Positions 42,800 through 50,891 of a stretch of 64,000 nucleotides of DNA are shown here, piece after piece. The stretch lies in assembly GCA_013112555.1 (NCBI GenBank), contig JABFGK010000001.1, positions 620,001-684,000 on the forward strand, written 5' to 3'. The position numbers and the translations under genes were made by a program. Under the pieces are notes generated by a model. That model was given only the letters and a program-made list of their open reading frames with translations. It searched no databases and was not told where the DNA came from. This DNA is from Planctomycetota bacterium (GTDB lineage: Bacteria > Planctomycetota > Phycisphaerae > Phycisphaerales > UBA5793). The stretch's first letter is position 1; the number at the start of each line of letters is the position of its first letter.

Positions 42800-44512
42800 T
42801 CACAGGCTGAAGTCGTCACGGTCAGAATGATCATCAGGATGCGAATCGGGGGATCTATGGTCGGTTCGTATGCGACGCAGTGTCATCGCTGCCAGACGTC
42901 GCCCGACAAACTCCTCTTCGTCCACAATCTCGTGGGCACCGGCCAGTTCCAACTCCAAGCGTCGGCGGTGGTAGCGCAGACGGGCAATGACGACCGCTTC
43001 GGGAGCCAGATGCCGGCAGGCGTGTGCGATTGCGCGGGCGGCAGCGGGATCGGGCACGGTGACCGTGATGACGCTCGCCCGGGCGATCCCTGCATGCTGC
43101 AGGACGTCCTGGTGTGTGGCATCACCGATCAGTGTATGAAGGCCGAGTTGTTGGGCGGCGGCTGCTGTTCTGCGATTGAGTTCGATGACTGTGATGGCAG
43201 TCGTCTGCAGATGTGCAAGCGCTGTGGCGACCTCCTGCCCAGCTGGTCCGAAGCCAATGATAAAACACGATGAGGGCAACGGGCCCGGGTCGGGATCGCA
43301 CGGTCCTTGTTCGCGGCGCGACAATCGGGGCCGGCACCACCGTTCGACGAGTCTGGCAACGTGGGGGGCACTGGTGACCAGGAATGGTGTGAGAAACAGG
43401 GTCAGAATCATCGAGGACACAGCCAGATGGAATGTATCGATGCTGATCAGTGGATGAGTACCCGTGCGGGCGATCTCTGCAAGCACAAAGGAGAACTCGC
43501 CGACCTGAGCCACTGCCAGACCGGTGGCGACCGCCATCCCGTGTGACACCCCCAGCCTGCGGAGGATGGCCCAGACCGCGGCGGCCTTGACGATGACAAT
43601 CACCAACACAGCGACGACGACTGCGACCCAGTGATTGAGGATCCAGGCCGGGTTGCTGAGCATGCCGATTGTTGCAAAGAACAACGTGACGAGCACGGTG
43701 CGGAGTGATCCGACATCGGACCGAACCTGAGCCGCAAAGGGAGTGCCGCCCAGCAGGACGCCGGCGACAAAGGCACCCATCGCCGGTGACAGCGAAGCGG
43801 CGTGTGCGGCGTAGGCCGAGCCGAGTGCCAGCACGATGGCCAGGAGCACCGGGAACTCGCGGTTGCGCGACCATTGCTGCAGACTCAGCAGGTGCGGGAC
43901 GATCAGGTTGAACAGAATGAGGAATCCTGCAACGAGCAGGCCCCCGAGCAGCACTGTTCGGCTGAGCATCCACACGGCCTCGGACAGGGTGCTTCCCCCG
44001 GCCAGGATGACGACCAGGATCATCATGGGGATGACGGCCACGTCCTGCAGCAGCAGGATGCCGAGTGCGTTTCGCCCGTAGACGCTGTCAATCGCGGCCC
44101 GTTCGGTTAGCAGCCTGAGTACGCAGGCGGTGCTGGACAAAGCAACGATCGCCCCCACAGCCAGGGACGCTTGCCACGAGAGGCCCGAGACAGCAGCGAT
44201 CCCTGCGCCGATCGCCAGGGTGGTCACCACCTGGAGTGTTCCCCCAAGCAACGCGACGCGCCCGAGGAGCATGAGTCGTCGAAATGAGAACTCCAGGCCG
44301 ATTGTAAACAGCAGCAATGCCACACCGAGTTCGGCGATCGCCCGTACATGGTCGATCTGATCGACGAATCCCAGGACATTCGGTCCGACCAGCGTGCCTG
44401 CAATCAGGTACCCCAGGATGGCGCTTTGCCGAAGTTGCTCAGCCAGCGTGCCGAGGATCAAGGCCGCCCCCAGAATGATCAGCACTTCGAATAGGATCTC
44501 CCAACTTACCAT
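42800..44512 (-). CDS. CPA2-family cation/proton antiporter with RCK (TrkA-N) domain
   Basis: 570 residues. Twelve or so transmembrane helices fill the first 390 residues, including GYLIAGTLVGPNVLGF, LGVALLLFTIGLEFSF and ALGILLLQDVAVIPMMIL, which are typical of KefB/RosB-type Na+/K+-H+ exchangers (Pfam Na_H_Exchanger). The C-terminus carries a Rossmann domain with FIIGFGPAGQEVATAL and VIELNRR (TrkA-N), where NAD(H) or nucleotides gate the transporter. The last 30 residues are charged. It probably exports K+ in exchange for H+ under stress. A second, shorter member of the family is encoded at 49395-50630. Confidence 0.9.
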   Translation of the reverse strand: MVSWEILFEVLIILGAALILGTLAEQLRQSAILGYLIAGTLVGPNVLGFVDQIDHVRAIAELGVALLLFTIGLEFSFRRLMLLGRVALLGGTLQVVTTLAIGAGIAAVSGLSWQASLAVGAIVALSSTACVLRLLTERAAIDSVYGRNALGILLLQDVAVIPMMILVVILAGGSTLSEAVWMLSRTVLLGGLLVAGFLILFNLIVPHLLSLQQWSRNREFPVLLAIVLALGSAYAAHAASLSPAMGAFVAGVLLGGTPFAAQVRSDVGSLRTVLVTLFFATIGMLSNPAWILNHWVAVVVAVLVIVIVKAAAVWAILRRLGVSHGMAVATGLAVAQVGEFSFVLAEIARTGTHPLISIDTFHLAVSSMILTLFLTPFLVTSAPHVARLVERWCRPRLSRREQGPCDPDPGPLPSSCFIIGFGPAGQEVATALAHLQTTAITVIELNRRTAAAAQQLGLHTLIGDATHQDVLQHAGIARASVITVTVPDPAAARAIAHACRHLAPEAVVIARLRYHRRRLELELAGAHEIVDEEEFVGRRLAAMTLRRIRTDHRSPDSHPDDHSDRDDFSL

Positions 44513-44948
44513 GCTGCAATGATAGCGCGGGAGTCATCCGGACTGTAACAGCCTCTTCCTGCCCATCGCGCACTGGGAGTTCGTGTCGTCGGAACCGTCG
44601 ATGCGCAGCCGTCCGATCGCCGGCTCAAGTCAGACGAGATACGTTCCTTGTATCGAGCAGCGGTACGTTTGCGAACCCTTCGTCGGTTCGGCTCACAGCG
44701 AGCCAGATCGGTTCGTTCGACCTGGCCCCACTCATATCGCGAGCTGCCCATTGGCCGACGATCAGACCTTCATCCTCGTTTGCGCTGAGTCTCTCAGCCG
44801 AATGAACAGAGATCCATGGATCCGCCTTCACGTGCCACTGCGTCAACACCGACAGTGGCACGTGTGCGTCATGTAGATGGCAACGCGGGAACAGTATCAG
44901 TACGTCAGCGTGTCAACGACGGCGAAGGACGATGCACGCCAACGGGTG
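44513..44948. other. Intergenic region with a strong inverted repeat
   Basis: 436 bases upstream of the antiporter and downstream of the HAF-repeat gene. A 78-codon minus-strand frame (44625-44861) has a GTG start inside an inverted repeat and no ribosome binding site, so it is not called. The inverted repeat is listed separately. Confidence 0.45.
44830..44863. repeat. Perfect 11-base inverted repeat
   Basis: ACGTGCCACTG (44830-44840) and CAGTGGCACGT (44853-44863) are exact complements around a 12-base loop. No T-tract follows on either strand, so it is either an operator-like site or a hairpin at the 3' end of the HAF-repeat transcript, 86 bases downstream of that gene's stop. Confidence 0.5.
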
Positions 44949-46028
44949 TCACTTCCTCTCTGCGATCCTGCTCAGCTGAATTCTCGGGGTCAGCAGCAGG
45001 GCATGTGAGGTGCCGTCACCGTTGACTGCTTCGACTGCGATCTGGCCTGCATCGTTGATCGCTCCGGGTCCGACATTGGTGGCGACCCAGGGTTCCGGCA
45101 TGAGATCGTCAAGTTGGATCATGACGCCGTGTCGAGAGACAAATGGGACGTAGCCATCGCCGGTCGCATTGATCGACATGCCGACAATCACCCCGCGGTC
45201 ATTGATCCCGTACGCGACGCTGCTGGCACTTCCCTCGAACGGGGTTCCATCGGCGAGCGTGCCCAATGTGAGGACGATCTCCCCGTTGTGCCAGATGACA
45301 CCGCGTGTCTTACCGCCCAGATCCGGAAGGCGAGCAAAGCCTGCAATGTTCCCATTCTCGTGAATGTAATACGGAACATTCGCTTCCCCAAACGGAGGCA
45401 GTGGGGCAATCAGGCCGTCCTGCCAGACGACGCCGTATTGCTGAAGCGAGTTCGGATCATCGGTCGAAGTTCCGACGATCGTCCCGGCGTTGTTAATCCA
45501 ACGTGCCGATGCCTGTTCACCGCCCAGCGTCGGCAATGCCGACATCACCCCATCATCCCAGATGAATGCCCGGGTGGAGAAGTTGTCAGCCAGTTTCGAC
45601 CAGCCGACTGCCTGGTCGAGATCGTTGATGCCGTTTCCCTGTGAGTGATCACCGCCGAGCGTCCCGAGATTCGTCCGGTGGTTCCCGTTCCAGATGAACG
45701 CGCGCCGGTCCTCGTGGGTCGTGCCGGACGTGCCGATCCCATGCCCCAGGTTGTTGACTGCTGCGACATTACTCACCGAGGTTCCCCCGATGAACCCGAC
45801 ATAGTCGAGCATGCCGCTGCTGTAGAGAAAGCCCTCCGAGGTTCCATCATCGAATCGTGACCAGCCTGCCACATCGCCGACCTGATTCAGTGACCAGGCG
45901 ACGTTTGTTCGTCCGACGGCACCGAGGTCCGTGACGCGGTACAGCGCTGCATTGGGCGGTGCGGCTGACGCCACGGCGGTGAGCAGAATCGAGAGGTACA
46001 GTGAGTTGCGCAATGTACGAAGCAGCAT
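44949..46028 (-). CDS. Secreted HAF-repeat protein
   Basis: 359 residues starting at the ATG at 46028, which has GGAGA seven to eight bases upstream and opens a signal peptide (SLYLSILLTAVASAAPP). The frame extends further upstream, but without a signal peptide in place. The mature part has repeats of about 45 residues such as DLGAVGRTNVAWSLNQVGDV, NLGTLGGDHSQGNGINDLDQ and ALPTLGGEQASARWINNAGT, the HAF-type 'LGT/LGG...(I/L)N..G..VG' pattern that forms beta-propeller-like folds. No enzymatic residues can be assigned. It is likely extracellular. Confidence 0.85.
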   Translation of the reverse strand: MLLRTLRNSLYLSILLTAVASAAPPNAALYRVTDLGAVGRTNVAWSLNQVGDVAGWSRFDDGTSEGFLYSSGMLDYVGFIGGTSVSNVAAVNNLGHGIGTSGTTHEDRRAFIWNGNHRTNLGTLGGDHSQGNGINDLDQAVGWSKLADNFSTRAFIWDDGVMSALPTLGGEQASARWINNAGTIVGTSTDDPNSLQQYGVVWQDGLIAPLPPFGEANVPYYIHENGNIAGFARLPDLGGKTRGVIWHNGEIVLTLGTLADGTPFEGSASSVAYGINDRGVIVGMSINATGDGYVPFVSRHGVMIQLDDLMPEPWVATNVGPGAINDAGQIAVEAVNGDGTSHALLLTPRIQLSRIAERK

Positions 46029-46437
46029 ATTCAATCTCCATTCATGGGACCCTGATGCCCTCGCTCGTGGTGGGTGACATCTGGCCAAACCTGTGAGTAT
46101 GGGGCACTGATGCGACTGGTGGCACTGCCCATGCACAGCCGATCTCAGTGTTCCTGTGCTTTGTTGAGCCACATCCTCCTGTGCGCTGGGAAGTTTGTGT
46201 GGCGCGCGGCCTTGCGGCCATGAGCAGTTATAGTGCCGACCCAAAACCGGGTTGACATCACTCCCTGCGATGGATGAGACGTTGACGGCCGTTCGCCCTG
46301 ACAGCGATGACAAAAAAGGTGTGCATTCAACTCTGGAAAGGGCTGATATGACTTTCTGGAGTGTTCATGGTTGATCGGATCATCAATAATCTTGCCATTT
46401 GCCTTGCAGATGCTCTGGCGGAAGATGGGTGTTTGGT

Positions 46438-46443
46438 TATAAT
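46438..46443 (+). promoter_or_regulatory. Possible -10 element upstream of the radical SAM gene
   Basis: TATAAT lies 76 bases before the start codon of the radical SAM gene; a recognisable -35 is not present at 17 bases. The rest of 46029-46519 contains no gene. Confidence 0.35.
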
Positions 46444-46519
46444 GGCGGTCAGGCGTCTTGGGCAAAGCGGGTCAATGTGATTGTTTGTGCGCAGTAGGAG
46501 GTGGCGAAAGGAGACTGCA

Positions 46520-47542
46520 ATGCATTTTGGCCCGACGATCGACCTGAGCCGCGTGGCTACCGTCTATCTTGAGGTAACGAACCGCTGTAATCTCGGCTGC
46601 GAATCCTGCCCGAGGACGCACTTCCATGAGGATGCGAGCGCCCATGACATGCCCGTGCATCGCGTGCAGATGCTGCTGGGGCAGGTCCCGCGCGGTATCC
46701 GGACCGTGCTGCATGGGCTCGGAGAGCCGCTGTGTCACCCTGACATCCTGGGGATCATTCGTCTTGCCAAGGCGCACGATCACACGACGGTGTTCAATAC
46801 GAACGCGATGCTGCTTGATGAGCGCAACGCCGTGGCGCTGATTGACGCCGGGCATGATGATCTGCGCATTTCCATTGAGACGCCTGACCCCGGCCTGTTT
46901 GTGCAGCTACGGCCGAAAGGTGAGCATGCGAGAATCGTTGACAATGTACGGCGGCTGCTGGAACTGCGCACGCAGGCAGGCAGCAAGTTGCCGCGCGTGT
47001 CGATGTGGATGACGGCCTTTCGGAGTTACATTCATCAACTGCCTGAGCTGATCCGATTGGCTGCAGACATCGGTGCGGATGAAGTGTATCTCCAGCGGAT
47101 GGTCTCATTCGGTGCCGGTACGGCCCTCATGAAGGAGTCGATCTTCAACGACGACGACGCCCGCATCAGTGCGATTCTGGAGGAGTCTCGTAATCTGGCC
47201 TCCGAACTGGGCGTGCATCTTGATGCCTCCGGGGGTGAGGCGCCAACCACGCTGACAATCGAAGGGACTTCGGCAGACGACGATTCGAGCGAGCAGCCGT
47301 GGCAGGAGTGCTACCGGCCGTTCACCACGATCTATGTCAGAGCCGACGGCACCATGCTGCCGTGCTGCGTCGCGCCGTTCAGTTCCGGGGATCGCATCGA
47401 CGATTTCATTCTGGGCAACGCCTATGAGGCACCCCTCGAGGATATCTGGCAAGGCGAACGATACCGATCATTCAGACGTGCGTTCCATTCCCGCGAGCCG
47501 TGGGAGTGTTGCGAGCGATGCGGATCCGACTGGAGCCTGTAG
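46520..47542 (+). CDS. Radical SAM protein with SPASM-type C-terminus
   Basis: 340 residues; the ATG at 46520 has AAAGGAG seven bases upstream, better than an in-frame start at 46481. The N-terminal TNRCNLGCESCPR holds the C-x3-C-x2-C motif for the 4Fe-4S cluster that cleaves S-adenosylmethionine. The C-terminus has a SPASM/twitch-like cysteine set: CYRPF, LPCCVAP and CCERCG, with LGNAYEAPLEDIWQGERYR between them. Such enzymes modify peptides or small molecules. A sugar nucleotidyltransferase gene follows after 39 bases, so both may act in one biosynthetic pathway; the substrate is unknown. Confidence 0.88.
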   Translation: MHFGPTIDLSRVATVYLEVTNRCNLGCESCPRTHFHEDASAHDMPVHRVQMLLGQVPRGIRTVLHGLGEPLCHPDILGIIRLAKAHDHTTVFNTNAMLLDERNAVALIDAGHDDLRISIETPDPGLFVQLRPKGEHARIVDNVRRLLELRTQAGSKLPRVSMWMTAFRSYIHQLPELIRLAADIGADEVYLQRMVSFGAGTALMKESIFNDDDARISAILEESRNLASELGVHLDASGGEAPTTLTIEGTSADDDSSEQPWQECYRPFTTIYVRADGTMLPCCVAPFSSGDRIDDFILGNAYEAPLEDIWQGERYRSFRRAFHSREPWECCERCGSDWSL

Positions 47543-47581
47543 ATCGCGTTTCAATGCCTCCCTCGTTCCAGATGAGCGGCG

Positions 47582-48604
47582 ATGATGACTCAGAGCGACC
47601 AACAACAAACGGTGCACAATGTGACGGGGATCATTCTGGCTGCCGGGAGCGGTGTGCGCATGGGTGATCTCGGCCGACGGTACCCGAAGGCATGCATTCC
47701 CATTCTCGGTGAGCCGTTGCTGGCGCGCAACCTGCGCATGCTGTACGAGGCCGGCATCCGTACTGTCATCATCGTGGTACGGCATCAATCTGAAATGGTT
47801 GTCGAGTCGGTCAACCGATATGCGCCGCCCGAACTGGCCGTCACGTTTGTGACACAGCCTGCCCCGCGCGGGATCGCTGATGCCGTAACGTGCGCTGCGG
47901 ACTTGTTCGACGGGCCGTTTGTCCTGGTTCTCGGCGATACGTACTTCATTCCTGATAATCTATCACTCGGGCTTGATGGCCTTCGGAGCGGTGCAGCAGC
48001 GATTCTGTCAGTCAGAACCGTTCGCGATGCAGCGCTCATTCAGAATGAATGCACGGTGGAGGTTGACCGGTCCGGCACCCTGTTGCGGATCCAGGAAAAG
48101 CCACAGACGCCGTGGAACATGCTCAAGCCGTGCGGCGTGTATTTCTTCTCGCCACTCATCCTGGAGGCAATCGAGCGAACCCCGCCTTCAGCCTTGCGTG
48201 GTGAAGTCGAGATCACCGATGCGATTCAGACACTGCTTGATCTCGGGCATTGCATCGGCTGTCGCCCGACCATCGCCTGGGACAACAACATGACCGCTCC
48301 CGATGACATTCTGGTCAGCAACCTCTTTGAGTTGCAGCGTCGGGAGGTGACGCAGTTCGTGGCCCGGACAGCGGTGCTGCATCCCGATTGTGTGCTCGAG
48401 GACTCAGTCGTCGGCATCGGCGTTCGGATCAGCGCGCCGGCTCATCTCAGCCGGGCGGTCGTGTGGGAGGGTGCTGAGATTGACCGACCCGGTCAGTACC
48501 GCGACTGCATCGTGACTCGAGAGATGACGGTCGAATGCGACGGCAGGATGCTGGACACGGCGCTGCGTTCTCGTGAGCCGGTTCCGCATTCCCAGCCGTG
48601 GTAG
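47582..48604 (+). CDS. NDP-sugar pyrophosphorylase-like nucleotidyltransferase
   Basis: 340 residues. IILAAGSGVRM (about 17-27) followed by YPKACIPILGEPLL is the nucleotide-binding signature of sugar-1-phosphate nucleotidylyltransferases; VLVLGDTYF holds the metal-binding aspartate and IQEKP the substrate loop. The C-terminal 70 residues have left-handed beta-helix-like hexads (CVLEDSVVGIGVRISAPAHL). It would form an NDP-sugar, or activate a similar phosphate, from NTP. It is probably cotranscribed with the radical SAM gene. Either of two adjacent ATG codons may be the start. Confidence 0.87.
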   Translation: MMTQSDQQQTVHNVTGIILAAGSGVRMGDLGRRYPKACIPILGEPLLARNLRMLYEAGIRTVIIVVRHQSEMVVESVNRYAPPELAVTFVTQPAPRGIADAVTCAADLFDGPFVLVLGDTYFIPDNLSLGLDGLRSGAAAILSVRTVRDAALIQNECTVEVDRSGTLLRIQEKPQTPWNMLKPCGVYFFSPLILEAIERTPPSALRGEVEITDAIQTLLDLGHCIGCRPTIAWDNNMTAPDDILVSNLFELQRREVTQFVARTAVLHPDCVLEDSVVGIGVRISAPAHLSRAVVWEGAEIDRPGQYRDCIVTREMTVECDGRMLDTALRSREPVPHSQPW

Positions 48605-48772
48605 AGTGCACTTCTTAATATCCCCTATCGAGAAATGCAAATGCTATCGTGTGAGCGTGCCGCTTGGTATCGTGGGATTCCAAGATGGGGGTGGTGCTGC
48701 GACCGCCGGAGTTGAGCAGGCCTCTATACTGACGCACGCTTTGCCCGAGTCATCTGTAAGTATGGAGCAGAT

Positions 48773-49345
48773 ATGGAATCGTTAGAGATCGTCCCGTGGT
48801 TGCTTGTTCCTGCCATTTTCATTGCCCGCGTTGTAGACGTATCGATGGGCACGGTGCGCACGATCTTGCTGATACGTGGCCGGGCTGCGATTGCTGCGTG
48901 CATCGGCTTTGTGGAAGTGCTGATCTGGATCGTGGCCGCAGGGCAGGTACTGTCTCGACTGGATGCGTGGTATCTTGCCGTTGCCTATGCAGCCGGATTC
49001 GGGGCCGGGAATCTCGTCGGGGTCTGGCTCGAGTCGAAGTTGGCGATCGGGATCGAACTGGTTCGAGTCGTATCTGAGAACGCCAAGGTATCACTTGGGC
49101 AATCGCTACGGGCGCTCAGGTACTCAGTCATTGAGCTTCAGGGGGCCGGTGAGAAGGGAACCCCGGTGGAGATCCTGTTCGTCGTCGAGCGTCGGAAGGG
49201 TGTGGCTGCACTGCTGTCTGAGATTGAGCGGCTTGATCCCGAGGCACTGTGTACTGTTTCAGAGATCAAGCGACACGTGACGGCAGTGCCGTCCGGGCTG
49301 CCGGATCAGAGTAAGGCTCGACGTCGTGCGGTTCGGACCAAGTAA
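48773..49345 (+). CDS. UPF0316 / DUF2179-type membrane protein
   Basis: 190 residues; GGAG lies five bases before the ATG. Three transmembrane helices at the N-terminus (PWLLVPAIFIARVVDVSMG, IGFVEVLIWIVAAGQVL and LAVAYAAGFGAGNLVG) followed by a cytoplasmic alpha/beta domain (VEILFVVERRKGVAALLSEI, about 125-145) match the UPF0316 family with a C-terminal DUF2179 domain. The biochemical role is not established. The C-terminal 20 residues are basic. Confidence 0.85.
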   Translation: MESLEIVPWLLVPAIFIARVVDVSMGTVRTILLIRGRAAIAACIGFVEVLIWIVAAGQVLSRLDAWYLAVAYAAGFGAGNLVGVWLESKLAIGIELVRVVSENAKVSLGQSLRALRYSVIELQGAGEKGTPVEILFVVERRKGVAALLSEIERLDPEALCTVSEIKRHVTAVPSGLPDQSKARRRAVRTK

Positions 49346-49394
49346 GTGCCCGACGGCCCCAGCGAGTGCCCCACGCTGAGCAGGGGTGTGCGAT

Positions 49395-50630
49395 CTACCG
49401 TGCGGATTCCGCGTCCGGCTGATTCGGTTCATGAGTACGTGAAGCAGCCCCGGCCTTGTCCTCACCCATCTGATGGGCGAGGACGTGTCGACCCAGGAGG
49501 ACTCTGATCAACGAGATCCAAGCCGGGCTCAACAGCAGCGAGAGGCAGATGACGGCAATCGTCGTGCTGTAGGCATACTCTGAGATGATCTGATTCTGCA
49601 ATCCAACCGCAGCCAGGATAAAGCTGAATTCTCCGATCTGAGACAGCAGCGCGCCGCCGTAGACGCTTGGGCGCCAGCGGTGACCTGCTGCTCGAAGCAC
49701 GACCGAGTTGATCAGGGTGTTGGTGACGAAGACGACGGCAGTCAGTATGAGGATGGTCGTCAGATTGTCGAGCAGGAAGCGGAGATCGATGAGCATGCCG
49801 ATCGAAACAAAGAAGAGGCCGACCAGGACCACGCGGAAGGGGTCCATATGCTCGCGTACCCAGTGGGCCTGCTTGCCTGCAGCGATCACAATGCCGGCCA
49901 GGAACGCCCCCAGCGCAGCTGAAAGATGCATCATCCCGGTCACCAGTGCGAATGTGAAGCAGACCAGGAAGGAAGCAAACACCTGCATTTCGCGGTCATT
50001 ATGAAGATGGTGAGCCCACGGCAGATTAAATTCTCCGGTCCGGGCCACGAAGATGAACACAGAGAACACCCCCACGGCTCCGACGCCTTGCAGCACGAGT
50101 TCGGTCATGTTCGGGCGGTCGCCGGCCATGAGTCCGAGCACAATCAGCATGGGGATGACGGCCAGATCCTGGGCGACCGTAATCCCGGTGACATCTCTGC
50201 CAAGCGGGTGGTGAAGCTGAGATCGCTCGCGCAGGAGGTTCAGAATGACAGCCGTACTGCTCATGCTGATCACAAAGGCGATGAACAGCGTGCGCTTCGT
50301 CGTCCAATCGAGTGCGAGGCCGAGCGGAAGGACACAGGCAATACCCAGCAGCACTTGTGCAGTCGTGCCAACGATCGGAATCCGCCAGCGAGCCACGAGA
50401 CTCCGAAGCGGGAGCTCCATGCCGATGAAGAACACCAACAACAGCACGCCGAAGGCCCCGAGGCGGGAGACCGCCCCCACATCAGTCACCACGCCAAGAC
50501 CGGACGGACCCAGAACGACACCCGCAATGATGTATCCGACAACATGGGGCTGCCGCAAACGTCGAAGCACCAGGCCGATCACGATGATGGCCAATGCCAG
50601 CGCCACAAGCACGCGAATGGCCGGATCCAT
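49395..50630 (-). CDS. CPA2-family cation/proton antiporter (membrane domain only)
   Basis: About 411 residues from the ATG at 50630; the frame is open to a GTG at 50663 and neither start has a good ribosome binding site. Eleven or twelve transmembrane helices with GYIIAGVVLGPSGLGV, LLVFFIGMELPLRSL and GITVAQDLAVIPMLI are those of Na_H_Exchanger proteins. Unlike the antiporter at 42800, it has no RCK domain, ending in a polar tail of about 35 residues. It probably exchanges K+ or Na+ for H+ in the inner membrane. Confidence 0.87.
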   Translation of the reverse strand: MDPAIRVLVALALAIIVIGLVLRRLRQPHVVGYIIAGVVLGPSGLGVVTDVGAVSRLGAFGVLLLVFFIGMELPLRSLVARWRIPIVGTTAQVLLGIACVLPLGLALDWTTKRTLFIAFVISMSSTAVILNLLRERSQLHHPLGRDVTGITVAQDLAVIPMLIVLGLMAGDRPNMTELVLQGVGAVGVFSVFIFVARTGEFNLPWAHHLHNDREMQVFASFLVCFTFALVTGMMHLSAALGAFLAGIVIAAGKQAHWVREHMDPFRVVLVGLFFVSIGMLIDLRFLLDNLTTILILTAVVFVTNTLINSVVLRAAGHRWRPSVYGGALLSQIGEFSFILAAVGLQNQIISEYAYSTTIAVICLSLLLSPAWISLIRVLLGRHVLAHQMGEDKAGAASRTHEPNQPDAESAR

Positions 50631-50891
50631 GTACAAGATACAACTCCATGCCAGGGCAATCACACTGCCGCCGCAGTGGGCCGACTCAAGGAAATCGCAC
50701 GCGCTCCATTCCCCAATGGTATCTGAAACGACATGACGCGTATCTGGGGCAAGCTGCCTTTTTCATGCGGCGACCTCCACCGTCGAACTGACCGGTCTGC
50801 GTCCCCCACATCCTGACGCCAGTGGGAATCCTATCAGTAATCGTCTGGTACTCGTGTGTACACTCGGCCTCTCAGGCCGGTACCATGTGGC

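Noticed and set aside
44625..44861. 78-codon minus-strand frame
   Set aside because: Its GTG start lies inside a perfect inverted repeat, there is no ribosome binding site, and no similarity is recognisable.
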